The notes under the pieces were generated by a model that saw only the letters and a program-made list of their open reading frames with translations, was not told the DNA's origin and did no database searches. A stretch of 64,000 nucleotides of DNA from Nymphaea colorata (lineage: Eukaryota; Streptophyta; Magnoliopsida; Nymphaeales; Nymphaeaceae). Both the position numbers and the translations under genes were made by a program. Of this stretch, positions 12,100 to 23,759 are shown piece after piece; position 1 is the first letter of the stretch, and the number at the start of each line of letters is the position of its first letter. The stretch spans positions 8,494,802 through 8,558,801 of the forward strand of contig NC_045145.1 in the NCBI RefSeq assembly GCF_008831285.2, read 5' to 3'.

Positions 12100-12466
12100 A
12101 AACTAAACTTGCGAAGCCATCTACAATAGAGTCGTCTTCTCTTTTTATGTGAGCCAGTTGTACTTCTTTAAACTAATGGATCAACGAAGTGGTGATTTCT
12201 TGATATGGCACGACCTTTTTGTCTTTGACTTGCCATTCTCTATTCACTTGATAGATGATAAGCTAAGAGTCGCCGAAGGCATGCACCCTTTTTCCATGAA
12301 AACTTAGTAAAGAATGAAGTCCTTGTATGAGGGCTTCATATTCAGCCATGTTATGGGTACATGGAAAGTCTAGTTTTAAAGAGTATGAGATCATTTTATC
12401 TTTCGGAGTGATAAGTAGAATACCTATACCTGCTCCCATCACATTTCTGGATCCATCAAAGAACAT
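12100..12466 (-). pseudogene. Gypsy RNase H domain
   Basis: The frame opens with FFDGSRNVMGAGIGILLITP, the first catalytic Asp in its usual FDGS setting. It continues through MAEYEALIQGL (the conserved Glu) and GDS (the second Asp), then reads IIYQVNREWQVKD and HIKREDDSIVDGFASL, where the last active-site Asp is still present. All four acidic positions are recognisable. A stop lies just after the GDS. It belongs to the surrounding gypsy element. Confidence 0.85.
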
Positions 12467-15219
12467 CTTTTACACAGGATCGTTTTCAATCTTAGCACGT
12501 GTTCATATGAAAATTCATCATCTGTTTTGATTTACTTGTATTGGGAAAAATCTGCTAATTGATCCACAATTGTTTGTCATTTGATTGACTTTTGGAATAC
12601 GTATTCAAGATCATATTGCACCAGAAAAACTTGCCATTTATGATTCGCCCATTAAAGAATGGCTGCTCTAATATATACTTAAGAAGATTTAACTTGGAGA
12701 GTATCTTGACCTCAAAAGCTAATAAATAGTGGTTCAGCTTTTGACACATCCAAACTAACACTAGACAAGTTTTTTTCATGAGAGTGTATTTTTTTCATAT
12801 TTTTTAAAAGTTTTGCTGATGTATATATTGCATGCTCGATATGAATTCCTTCCTCATACTATGCCAAAAAGTCACCATACACTAACTTATTTACTGTGAT
12901 GTAAAGCAGCAATAGTCTATCCAACACTGAGGGTTTTAGGATTGGTGGATTTAGAATGTATTTCTTGATAATTTCTAATGACTATTGGCACTCAAAACCC
13001 CATTCAAATTTGATGTCATGCCTGAGTAGTTGGTTGAATGGTTCGCATCTTATGGCTAGATTGGCGATGAATCATCTGATAGATTGGATTCGCCCATGTA
13101 AACTTTGTCTTAGAAGAAAGTCCACAATTTTTTCTTCTCCTCTACTAACAAACTGGTGCCAATTTGAATGATCTTAGGATTCTCACTGGTTTTAATGTTA
13201 ATTTTTTCAATTGGATCATTAACTAAGGATGAAGGATATTCTTATTTTTGAACCTGAGAGAAATCTAGTAATTCCGACTCAAGTACTATCGTAGGTTCTA
13301 TTTCACCAACAGTTTGTTTGATAAATGATTTTTTGAGGACTTCCGAGCAAAAAGAAGAAACTGAGACATGTTGAGTTCCAACATCCTGTAAGGAGGAGGA
13401 TAAAGGAAAAAAACAAAATTAAAATTGATAATCATAACAAAAGATTACTTGCATTGCGTATAAAAAGTTCTTTAGTTCATAGGGGGGTCCTCTCATGAAA
13501 CTAAGCAAATACAAGATAAGAACACAATTTATGGGAGGATTTAAAAACAAAAGCAAATACTGTCGGCCAACAAGATCTTCTTCAAATTTCTTAAGGGTAT
13601 CTCAATCTTCTAAAGTTCATCTGAAATGGGATAACGATCAACTATAAGATGTCATCTTCATTCTTCCCGAGCCTAGTGAACAAATGGTAGCCACCTTTCA
13701 AAAGTAACTGAAATCCTTTAGGGTTTCTCATGAAATGAGCATACAAGGGATGTTTTTGATAACTCAGATGGCTGCTTGAGACGGTATAGGCGCTTCCAGA
13801 TGATTTGCCTACCTTCAGGTTTTGCATCCACTCTTCCAAAGGTCCTTCTTTTGTTCTTATGCTGGGTATGTCCACCGAATCAATTGGCCTAGCGAGCATT
13901 GGTTGTACTAGCCTCTTCACCAGGTCCTCAATGCGTACAATGATGACTGATGGGCCAAAATTCTATTTGAGGCATTAATAAAGAGTGAAGAAGATACCTC
14001 GTACTTCATGAATCCAAGGCCATCCCAAGAGCAAGTTTTATGATAGTGGTACATCCTCCACATGAAATACAATGCGCTGGTGCATTCGATGATCACGTCC
14101 ATGATAAGGTTACCTTTGCTATTCATACTTCGACCGTTGTATCCATAGATCTTGGTATCATCGGGGTGATATTTGCCTTCATGAAAGCCCAAAGCTTTAG
14201 CCGTGAGATCAGATCAAATATTTAAGCCACTTCTTTCGTCAATCAATACATGTGGCACCGCCATCTTATTAACTTGGACGACGATGTAAAGAACATGTAA
14301 TATCCCTATTTTGAAAGATCTTTTTCTATAAAAGTAATTGACTGGTCCTTAGAGGCCTGAATCCAGTCTTTCTCAGTCAGATGTTCTTCCAAAGGGATGA
14401 CATCATCTAAGTAGCATGGATCCTCATTTGAGGAGTCATCTAATGTCTCATCATTGTCGCGTCGTAAGCAAAAGTCTTTGGAATTATGATAGATTTTTTG
14501 TATGAACCTTCTGCCTTGTTGTTCATCATACTAATAAAAACTAAAGGTTTCCTACCTTAATTGGTCACCATAACTTGGTGTGAATTTTTTTCATCATAAG
14601 GTCGGATGTGCTCCTGCAGATGATATGAGAGTGGAGTGACTGTGGTGATCGTGGCAATTGCTGTCTTTTTGTAGTCAGTAAATGAATACTTCAATATCTT
14701 AGGGATGCTATCATCATCAACCTTGAGATTTTTGTTAATGAAATCTTGGATAATGTTTTTGAGGACAAAATAATCCTCGATGTCATTATTAGGGGCACGA
14801 TGAAACTTACATAGTTTTTCTTTATCACCTCCTACCATTTTTAGAGGTTCCAAAATTTGTGGTAAGATGACGGTTCCTCTGGTAAGGAGTTATCTAGGAT
14901 GTTTTTGCGAGATTGACTAAGAAGAGTTAACTTCCGGTCATAATTCTAGTCTAGGTGTTTGTTCCTTCCTTCTTTGTTTCCTTTGAATAGTGATGTATTC
15001 TTCTTGTGATTTGTCTCTTTATTGCCTTCATCAATTCCTTCATTTATTGAATCTACTTGTTCAATCAACTCGGCAAAGGTCTTGATTGAAGCATTGCGGA
15101 TGAGGCTTTTCAACGGTTGGGTGAGATTTTTCTTGATGAGTGACAAAGCTTATGTTTCAGAGATAGGCTCATTCATCTCATTGCATTGAATTCTTCATTT
15201 ATGGAGTCGTAAAAACATT

Positions 15220-16185
15220 TTACTCAAATCTCTTGATGAACATGTTAACTAATTTGTTAAATTCTTTAAGTTCAACTAGATTAACTTTTTCTTTATACCA
15301 TTGTGTTGCAATGCCTTCGAAACTCCTAGGAAAATAGCGAAACAATGCTATGTTATTCACCCGGATCTTATAGCAATCATTGATGAATGTCGAAGGATAA
15401 ACGTGTGGGCAGGTGGTTCTATCATATTTGACAAATTCTTTGGGCAAACCCTTCAAGTTTTTGTCTCCCTCAATGCCTAAGTAGAAATCCTCACATGAGT
15501 ACGAGTGTTTTCCTTTTCTCCTAAGTTCAAAGTTGCTCATTCTTTTCTCCATTTCATAAAATTTGCGCTTAGTTAGACTTTTGTCATCACTTGATTTGCT
15601 TGATTCTGACTTTGTCTTTTTCTTCTTGCCCTTGATCTCTTTTACTTTCTCTTTAGAAATCTCACTGTCTAAACTACTGCTTGGGGTATACTTCTTTTCC
15701 TTTTTGCCTTTCTTGGTATGCTTTCTCTTCCTTTTTGGCTTTTCTTTCAAACTTTCGCTTGTGATAGGGCTAGGTGAGTTACTATCCTCTACGATTTCTT
15801 GTCATTTCTTGCTTTTTTTGGTTGTCTTTTTCTTCTTGAGTGGAAGCAATTCAGGTTTTTCATCCTTACTGGTTGTTGAGTCTGAATCCATATGGTCTTT
15901 ATCCCGACCCGTAGGAGAAGGCTTATTGTTGTTCATGTTTCTTTTTTGTTTGGTAGGCTTTTCAGTTGTTGGTTTTAGAGTAACCATAAGATCTTTTTGT
16001 TCTTCTTGCTCCCTCATGAATCGCTCCATAAACAACCAGGCCATAGGATAGCCTTCTGGTTCGATTGTTGGGAAGACAAGTGTTTCTGGCATAAGATCAG
16101 AAGATGAAGCCTCATTCTGAAGGAGCCTGCTTAGCATGTGCTCATGTTTCAACCGTCCTATTGACTTTAAGTATTCACAAGACAA
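15220..16185 (-). pseudogene. Gypsy gag region (two open blocks)
   Basis: Two adjacent open blocks, 16,185-15,802 and 15,750-15,220, form the gag part of the gypsy body. The first is acidic to basic with a run of Lys near its end. The second begins very Lys- and Ser-rich and then enters a typical capsid fold region ending IATQWYKEKV and LVNMFIKRFE, which match the W(F)xxL...FIxRF signature of plant gypsy gag. An open frame on the opposite strand (15,563-16,051) is only a shadow of this low-complexity coding sequence. It continues at 15,146-14,946 with QPLKSLIRNASIKTFAELIEQ. Confidence 0.8.
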
Positions 16186-18017
16186 GAAAATAAAAAATCA
16201 TTCGAGAGAAATGATGACAAAATGAATGTTCATATTGCATTAAGAGTTTGAAGATTACATCCAAAGAAAACATTTAACAAAGATGACAACGACTGAAGAT
16301 CAAATAAAGAGTACAAAGTTGACAATAGAAACTTTTAAGAAAAGATGGATGGTGGTTGGTTGTCATCCCACCACTCGGCATATTCCTGTTTTTACTATCG
16401 GGCCTATAAACCAAGTGTAGGATATCTGCGTCCTCCATTCTTGTCGAGCTTGTGAACAATGATGCCCATTGAGGAAAGCTGAGGTCGAATTCAAGAATAG
16501 CTCTAATTGGTGCATGCATAGAAATCATCTTCTGTTTCTAAGAGAATTATCTCATGCATCTATCAGAACAATAATCAACTACAAAATAAGGGCCCAAAAT
16601 TGTAGTATGACCATGGTAATGGTGAGTATATCTAGGTGGATTCTGGCGACGACCATAACAATTCCATAATCTTTTCTCCATCTAACTACTCGATCAAACG
16701 GTAGTATTGTTCTAAGATTGTCAATGCTCTATCAGTGTTTCTGAATAGACTAGCTTGGGATATCGCCTGTTTGAGAAACCACAATTGTAAAGCATATGTG
16801 CATCATTCTACAAAGTCGGTGTCTCCGATGGTGAATCATGTGAGTCCTCAGTAAAGGAAAGCCAAGGTTGTTGTCGCTACTGACAAGTGTCGGGTCCCGC
16901 GAAGTCCCCATATTTAAAAAAGTTGGGTGATACGAACATCTCGGAGGTTAGTTCTGTTAGTAAAAATGGTCACTCCCACTGTATAAAGCATCATACAATG
17001 TTTAACTCATCATATGGCTTTTCAAGAAGGTAGAAGGTTCAACATAAGCTCCAAATTCTCTGTATAGCTTTTTTAGGTTGATGCTTTGTCAGGTGTCAAG
17101 TTCTTCCTTCAGTAAAATGAGCCATAAGGTCATTTGTATTAACCTTAATTGGGTTCACGAGGAACTGTTTCTTCAATTGATCATTTGGATCACAAGTTAG
17201 GGTAGAGAGGTATAGTATTTCAGCAAATTCATCTAATAATACTGTCACTTCTTCCCATGAAAACCAAAAAGAGGAGGTCCTTGGGCTTCATCACTGGGCA
17301 ATTGCATACACCAAATTTTCATCCACTGATTGCATTCCTCCGGCTGCCACTGTTTTTAGCCCACATTCTTTAAAGTGAGAAGGAAACATTCGAAAGAAGG
17401 TGGAATGCCAAGACCGATACCATTCGGGAGCCAAAAGTCTAGACTCAAGAGAAATATAAGTAGATCGTTGGGGTCCAAATATAAGCAGACTCAAGACTAA
17501 ACCATTTTGATTTGGAGAATCTTTACAAATATCATTTGGGAACCTTTGAAGATCACTATTGAAATTGATTTAGTGTTCTCTCAATAATTTAAGTAGGTTT
17601 GAGATTTTGCTCTAATTCGGTTACTACCAAGCTTGTGCTCCATCACATCTTGCTTAAGTTTTAGAGAGATGCTTGTGATCATTCATTATTTTCACAAGTG
17701 AATGTAAATGTATGAATACATTGACCCTACATGATTAGATACAAATCACTCATTCCTACCATGACATTTATCTAAAAGCATTCCTACCATCACATACATC
17801 TAAGTTTTTTATTTTTATTTGTATAATAGTCATAAATATTTTTTATGAAGAGAGAAAATTTTTGAAAATGGAATGGGGTTGTAAACCATCATGCATATTC
17901 TAGTATCGGGTCATTACTAGAGTTTTAGTCTTGGTGAAGCCGATAAATAAAAAGTTGAAATCTTAGATCTTGAGAGAAAATATTTTAATCCGAGAATGTG
18001 TCAAAAAAAAAGAGAGA
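16186..18017. other. Non-coding leader region of the gypsy element
   Basis: Between the gag region and the LTR-like block I see no gene. Short open frames (for example 17,291-17,494) match nothing known. By position this should hold the leader and primer-binding site, but no convincing TGGTATC-type site was found. Confidence 0.45.
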
Positions 18018-18056
18018 TACACACACACACACACAGATATATATATATATATATAT
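18018..18056. repeat. (AC)n-(AT)n microsatellite
   Basis: A run of AC dinucleotides passes into a run of AT dinucleotides. It is followed at 18,110-18,200 by a purine-rich array built from TTTTAGAGAGAGA-like units. Confidence 0.9.
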
Positions 18057-18075
18057 TTGAAAGCTTGTGAAACGA

Positions 18076-19165
18076 AAGTGTTAACTCTAAAAGAGGAAGA
18101 AGAAGATTTTAGAAAGAGAGATTTTAGAGAGAGGGAGAGAGGAATAAGTTTTTAGAGAGAGAGATTTTAGAGAGAAATAGAAAAACAAGTTTTTAGAAAG
18201 AGACATTCATTTATATGTATACGTAAATGAAAATTTGTAAAGGAATATGTTAAACCATAGCGAGAAAAGGACGAAGAGAAATAATTATGTGCATGTTTAC
18301 GTACATAACATGTATATACGCATATGCCTTTATGAAAGTTGAAATCAAGAAATAACTTGGGAAATATCCGACTTCAATTTTTCTATGTAGGCCAGAGAGG
18401 AACTTGGGCTCATGCTAGAGCCTAAGCTAAGTCTCTCATTAAAAATGGTTTTGCTTTTGAAAATCTTTGGAAAACATGGTTCTAAATATTTTTATATGTG
18501 AGCATAAAACTATAATTATTTCGTTTATTACAAGAAAATCTATTTCTCCCACCATTAGGTATGGAAGAAAATCACACACACATGAAATAGAGAGCAACAT
18601 AAAAAAGCACTCATTGGGGTTCCTAATTGGATGATTAAGAGGGAAGCTAAACGTGAGAATGTTATCAAGATACATTTTAACATGTACACATTCATGAAGG
18701 GTTTTCTCGGTTTAGACAAATTTCAACCTCACAATCAGCATAATAATGAAGAAATCCCAACCCAAACTTTCGTTCTTAGTGTTCATTTGCCTATTAATTA
18801 AGAAAAATTAGTGAAAATTAATTTTTTTAATTTAACAATATTTTCATGCAAATTCCAAGTATTTTTGAATGATTTAAAATTTTTCTAAAAAAAATAGGTT
18901 TTGACCAAGTGGGATTGGCCTTAGCCCTGCAAATACCCTTTCGGGTGTGGGTAGGGCTAATGCCCACCCAATAGGCCCAAACCCCCCACCCCCTAAAGGA
19001 GCTGTTTTTAGCTAGAAGGAGGGTCTGCGTAGTGCACAAGCCCTAGCTCAGCACAATTGCATGTCTGACAAGCGTGCAGTTGCCCTTGGCGCATTTCTGC
19101 CATGTGCAGTTGCACCTAGCACATTTCTTCCATGCGCAGCGCACGGTTAGAGCACGTCCTGTGGT
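18076..19165 (-). repeat. LTR-like repeat, copy C
   Basis: Read on the minus strand it shows a GC-rich block (19,160-18,920), then the ACTTGGTCAAAACC motif near 18,900 shared with copy A, then 18,790-18,230, which matches 10,140-10,690 of copy B in inverted orientation. Examples of the shared sequence are CCAATTAGGAACCC, AATGAGTGCTTT and GATTTTCTTCCATACC. It lies upstream of the gypsy gag and so could be that element's 5' LTR. Its outer TG end was not found. Confidence 0.6.
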
Positions 19166-19639
19166 CTGAGTGCATGTACCTAAATGTGCCAAATGATTAA
19201 GAGATTGATTGTGAGAAAGCTTTAATGAGAAAAAAAAAGCAAAAAATGGTTAAGAACTTTTAAAACAATTAGAGCCAAATTTGAATTATTCCAATCCAAG
19301 TCACCGATCCAGTGAGTCAGCAGATTCTTGTTCGATTTGCCGAGTTTTGGTGCTACCTTGCATGGGTCCTAACTCATGGCCCAATGAGTGGATAATCCTC
19401 AGTCGACTCGGGCGATTCTTGAGTTGACTCGCCAAGTTGGCCAACAATTGATTTTATGATGTTTATGGAATTAAGTAATAAAGACTCAATATTGGTGGTA
19501 ATAATGTAGTATCCAATTAGGTTCTTTATATTCCTTTGATGACAAGAAATTTGACCTCAATACTATTTTGATTGACAAAGGTTTGAATTTAGATTAAACC
19601 TACTAATGTAATACTGAGAAAACATGGGATAGGCTTCTT
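19166..19639. other. Intergenic stretch, no gene seen
   Basis: Sequence with degenerate CCGAGTCGACTCG-like motifs and no open frame of note. Confidence 0.5.
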
Positions 19640-22350
19640 TCAAGGGAGATTTAAAAACAACAAAGTATCGTAGTTTGTTCAAACTATATGATAGAAGAAT
19701 GATAATGTTTTTTTTTTTTTTTTTGCTTATATGAATGATGTTCTAAATGGATCTTTTAAAATCTCGCATAAAAAATTGGGACTTATAAGCATAAAGAACA
19801 TGAAAAGGTTTCACAAAAAGGTGTAATACTTAATTTAACAGAGCTAGTTTTGATAAATGTCAGTCTTGCATAATGAAAAGATAGAAATAAAACTCTTTCT
19901 ATCAAATTCATGTGTGCCATTGATCAATTGAAAATTATCCATATAGATATCTATGAACTTTTCAACATCTAAATTTCATAATGTATGTTATATTTTATAA
20001 TGTTAATGGTTTATTTCTCAAGATATAGGTACCTCTCTAATTACCCAAAAATCTAAAGTGTTTGATAGATTTAAATTGTATAAAGCTGAGGTTGAATGGA
20101 AACTTAGTTCATATATCAAAATAACAAGATCTAATATAGAAGATTTACTATACCTTTAATGTTTCTAATACGCATAGAATTAAAGAACAGAATGCAGACC
20201 TTTGAACATCAAAACAAAATGATGTTACAGAGTGGTTTAACATAACCCTATTTTTCTTGGCAGGTGTGCAATATTCAAAGCATTATGTGGTGAAGATATG
20301 TATATAGCTATATATACTTTGAACATAGTACCTTGCAAAGTTGTTCCAATATGGACTAGTATGAGATCATATTTGGGTCATCTCAAGAGATAAAGATTTG
20401 TGGCACATAAAAAATCCTAGATCTAAAAATGGATCAACCGGATAATAGGTGTGTATGATGCATACCTATTAGATATATATCCAAAAAGATCCAAATGTTA
20501 TGGGTTATATGCAGGGCTAATTGGGAGTGAAGATGTGGAGGTCCTAAAAAAAAATTCAACAGTGAATGAACTGATTGTATTGATGACCAATTTGATTTTT
20601 TTTGTTGGCCTTAATTATCCAAATTGATTGGCGAATAGTTGAGCAATAAACCAATTGATTTTGATATTGATACTTTCCAAATTTTGACAGGTAACAAGTG
20701 GTATCACGATACATTTTTCAGAAAGGAGAACTGTATTTTTTTCAAGTAGACCTTAATTAAATTATACATAATGTAACCTCTAGTGAAGCAATAAATTCAC
20801 ATGAATAATCAACCAGGTAAAAGGCCATAGATGACACAAGACAACATGTTGAATATACAGGGGTTGAGGAAATCTATAAAGCAGTTAAAACAATTGATAA
20901 ATTTAATGCTAATCTTATAGCAAAAGGTTTTTTTTAAAGAGAAAGAACTCATTACAATGGAAACTTGATCACTAATAGCTAAACATACTTCAATGAGAAT
21001 AGTTTACCACTGCTGCATTGTATGATATGGAAATTTGATATTTAATATTAGCATTGACCTCTCGATGGTGAGTTAAAAGAAAGAATCATTATAGAACAAC
21101 CAGAAGGCTATGTCATTGACGAAAATAAAAACAAACTATGTAAGTTGAAAAAAACCTTGTATTGACTAAAACAGTCTTCCAAGTAGTGGGATTTTGCTTT
21201 GCATAAAGCCACAACAAAACTGAATATCAATTAGACCAATGTCTCGATGGCTCAAGAAGTGGAAGCTTGTTTTGTATATTCTCAAGTATACGTTAATGAT
21301 ATTTTGTTGATGAGAAATGATATTGGGAATCTGTTCATATATTCTTATTGTATATTGATATTATTATGTTAACATGAAGTTAATTGAATAATGATTAAAA
21401 GATAAGGTGAATTATTCTACATACTAATAGAAAAATTACTCAAGACAGAAAACCAAAATTTCTTAGTTTTATTCAAAATGATGCATTAATTATATAGAAA
21501 GTAGGACCTGAAGCTAATTAGAATTCTTGTAACTAAACGTATTTACTTAAGCAAGAGTGGTCACCCGGTAAAGGACAAAAAAAATAAATAAATGTATTCT
21601 ATGCTCAGGTTGCTGGTAGTTTCTTGTATCTGACATTGTGTACAAAAATATTATATACAAGCTTTCTTTTAGGTCTTGTGAGCACATATCAAGAAAAACT
21701 AAGATGGCCTCATTGCTGTTAAAGGAATATTTTGAAATATAAAATAAATAAAAAAGATCGAAAGGTTTTGTGAGCACATATCGAGAAAAATTAAGATGGC
21801 CTTATTGCTGTTAAAGGAATATTTTGAGAATATGAAAGAAATAAAAAAACATCGGAAGGTTTTGTGAGCACATATCAAGAAAAACTAAGATGGCCTCATT
21901 GCTGTTAAAGGAATATTTTGAAATATAAAATAAATAAAAAAGATTAGAATAATGTTTTCAAGCTAAGAAACTAAATCTAATTGGATATTTTAATGTTGAT
22001 TTTTTGCTTGTTGCAAGTATGAAAATAAATCTACATCTAGATGTATATTTTTTGAGGCGGAGCAACTGCTTTGGTTCAGGAAGAAACATGGTTGTGTTGC
22101 TCAGTATATTTAGAAAATGAGTGGGGAGGTTGTAATGACATCCCAACTGTTTTGTCACCTCGGTAAATCATTTATGGAAGACCTCAAGAAAATCATTGGT
22201 AAGACATGGGGTTGTCTCCTAAAACAAATACATAATGGCAAAATATAGTTACGTTCATGAAATAATTAAAAAGAATGAAATTACAATAGACTGATAACTG
22301 ATGTCATTGTTGTCTCCCAACTAAGTGGGTCGCAGCTGAGATTTATATAA
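19640..22350 (+). pseudogene. Ty1/copia pol remnant no. 3
   Basis: A heavily decayed copia pol on the plus strand. Integrase traces (FSRYRYLS, ELKNRMQTFEHQN) occur near 20,010-20,220. CGEDMYIAIYTLNIVPCK at about 20,290 is the end of the integrase core. RT follows near 21,060-21,310, with GELKERIIIEQPEGYV, LCKLKKTLY and YVNDILLM; the last corresponds to the YVDDILL active site, with the first Asp changed to Asn. Downstream, YAQVAGSFLYLTLCT at 21,600 matches the RT-RNase H connection. At about 22,000 CKYENKSTSRCIFF matches copia RNase H. Many stops and shifts make it clearly dead. Confidence 0.82.
21672..21948 (+). repeat. Three tandem copies of a 92-bp unit in copia no. 3
   Basis: The unit begins AGGTYTTGTGAGCACATATC and ends AATAAATAAAAAAGAT. 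Copies begin near 21,672, 21,763 and 21,857. Copies one and three are almost identical, while the middle one carries several shared differences. The unit is a piece of the copia polymerase-RNase H linker. Confidence 0.9.
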
Positions 22351-22469
22351 ATGAGTTGCCATGTGAAAGCCTGAACTAACATAGATCAAAACTTCTTAAC
22401 TTACCTTGAAATAAAAGAACACTAAAAAAAATAAAGTACGAAAAACCATGTAAATGCTTTTAAAGGAAG

Positions 22470-22625
22470 CCAACAATAATGAGAGGAAACTAGTCTCATC
22501 GCCAAACAAGAGTCGTTGGGTTATGGGCATGAGCTACTCCCTTATTTGTTTTCTATGGCTCTACCAGTTTTCGAACCATGGACCTTTCACATACCACCTT
22601 CACATGATACCACAAGGCCAAGTTT
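22470..22625 (-). mobile_element. Possible SINE-like sequence
   Basis: On the minus strand the sequence begins TTGGCCTTGTGGTATCATGTG and about 45 bases on has ATGGTTCGAAAAC. These resemble the A box and B box of a tRNA-derived promoter at the usual spacing. I saw no clear target duplication or 3' tail, so this is tentative. Confidence 0.3.
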
Positions 22626-23219
22626 TTTAAGAAGAACATTTTGGGGCCCCTTGAAGCAGAACCCCGAAATGAAGATCTGACCTTCTCTCTTGCATGTTTC
22701 CTCTATCAGCTTCTCTCCCTTTGCTGATCAGTGCTTGCTGCTGCAAGATGGCTCGGTTATTCCAAGTGCTGCTGCAAAAGAAGTACACCAATAGTTCATC
22801 TCCACTAAGTTTGGTGGTATTTGGAGGTCCACGGGCTCCATTAGGGAGATGCCTTATTTCTGCTCCCTCGGTAGGTGGAAAAGGACAAAGATTTGCAGTG
22901 CTAATTATTTGAAGACCAGTTGGAAATTTTTGGATGTAGATCATGTGGACAATACCAAAATGAAGATGAAGAAAAGTGTTTGTACAACACCAAACTTTAT
23001 TAATTGTGGTTATTCAATTATAAGTTTTTCATTTCATGTTAATTAAGATTCTTAACATAGACAGCTTGTTCATAGGATTAGGAATAGCAAAAAATGGACT
23101 GCACAAAATTTATATGAAAATATAACACTTTTTAGTACGCCCAACCTGGGGCCGCTTCGCATTTGCCTGGGCACGTGTAGGCACATGCCAGCCCCCTCTT
23201 TTTCTTTAAGGATGTTCAA
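22626..23219. other. No gene recognised
   Basis: Open frames occur on both strands at 22,627-22,944, but neither resembles a known protein and they overlap each other. No repeat structure was found. Confidence 0.4.
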
Positions 23220-23640
23220 TGAGTCGAACGCTCAACTCAAACTCACCCACCCAGTTAAACTCGACTCAAGCTGGACTTGTTTATAAACAAGTCGAGTTCA
23301 CGTTTTAAAATGAACTAGTTTAAGAAAATAACCTGAGCCCAAGCTAGCTAGACTCGCTCAATTAAGCTCGATCAAACTCATGGAGACTGAACCTCTCCTT
23401 TTGGCTAGCAAGGGAAAGGTTCATACTTCAAACTTGATTGTTTGTACCAACTTAAAAGGAATTTTTTTTTAAAAAAAAAAAACAGCTCGAGTAAGCTCAA
23501 GCCAGATCTCAGCTGGACCCTAGCGGAGTTCCAGCCCTCTTAGGCTCGAGATGAGCTAGCTCAAGCTCAAGCCGAGCTATCTCATGATGTTCAAGCCAAG
23601 CTTGAGTTAAGTTTTCAGCACTCGAGCGTCGTGTTCATCC
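23220..23640. repeat. Self-complementary GAGCT/CTCGAG-rich repeat
   Basis: The stretch is dense in short palindromic words such as CTCGAG, GAGCTC, AAGCTCGA and their variants on both strands. It is broken by an A/T run at 23,460. Such TCGAGCT-rich segments are common in plant dispersed repeats. No ends or coding potential could be defined. Confidence 0.5.
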
Positions 23641-23759
23641 ATTCACCTGACCCCCTGGCCCACCCAGCGGAGCTGTGTGGCGTTAAGGGACGGGCAGGCA
23701 CATGTGCCCTTGGCACATATAACCTGCACTTATTTTAGTTAGGTTCGGGTTTCAATTCG

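Larger units (their letters stand above)
11100..16185 (-). pseudogene. Ty3/gypsy body, RT palm deleted
   Basis: A gypsy element on the minus strand. The order of domains is gag (16,185-14,950), a linker with CKFHRAPNNDIEDYF (about 14,800), protease-region sequence (14,190-13,900, with LLLGWPWIHEV), the start of the RT region (INIKTSENPKIIQIGTS, about 13,180), the RT connection and thumb (FNQLLRHDIKFEW, about 13,035), RNase H (12,466-12,100) and integrase (about 11,600-11,100). The palm with the catalytic YxDD should lie between the last RT-start motif and the connection, but only about 100 bases are there, so roughly 200 residues are lost. Stops and shifts are scattered through it. The element could not move on its own. 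Confidence 0.88.

Noticed and set aside
15563-16051. 162-codon hydrophobic open frame on the plus strand
   Set aside because: It lies opposite the Lys-rich gypsy gag; the hydrophobic residues are the complement of Lys/Glu codons.
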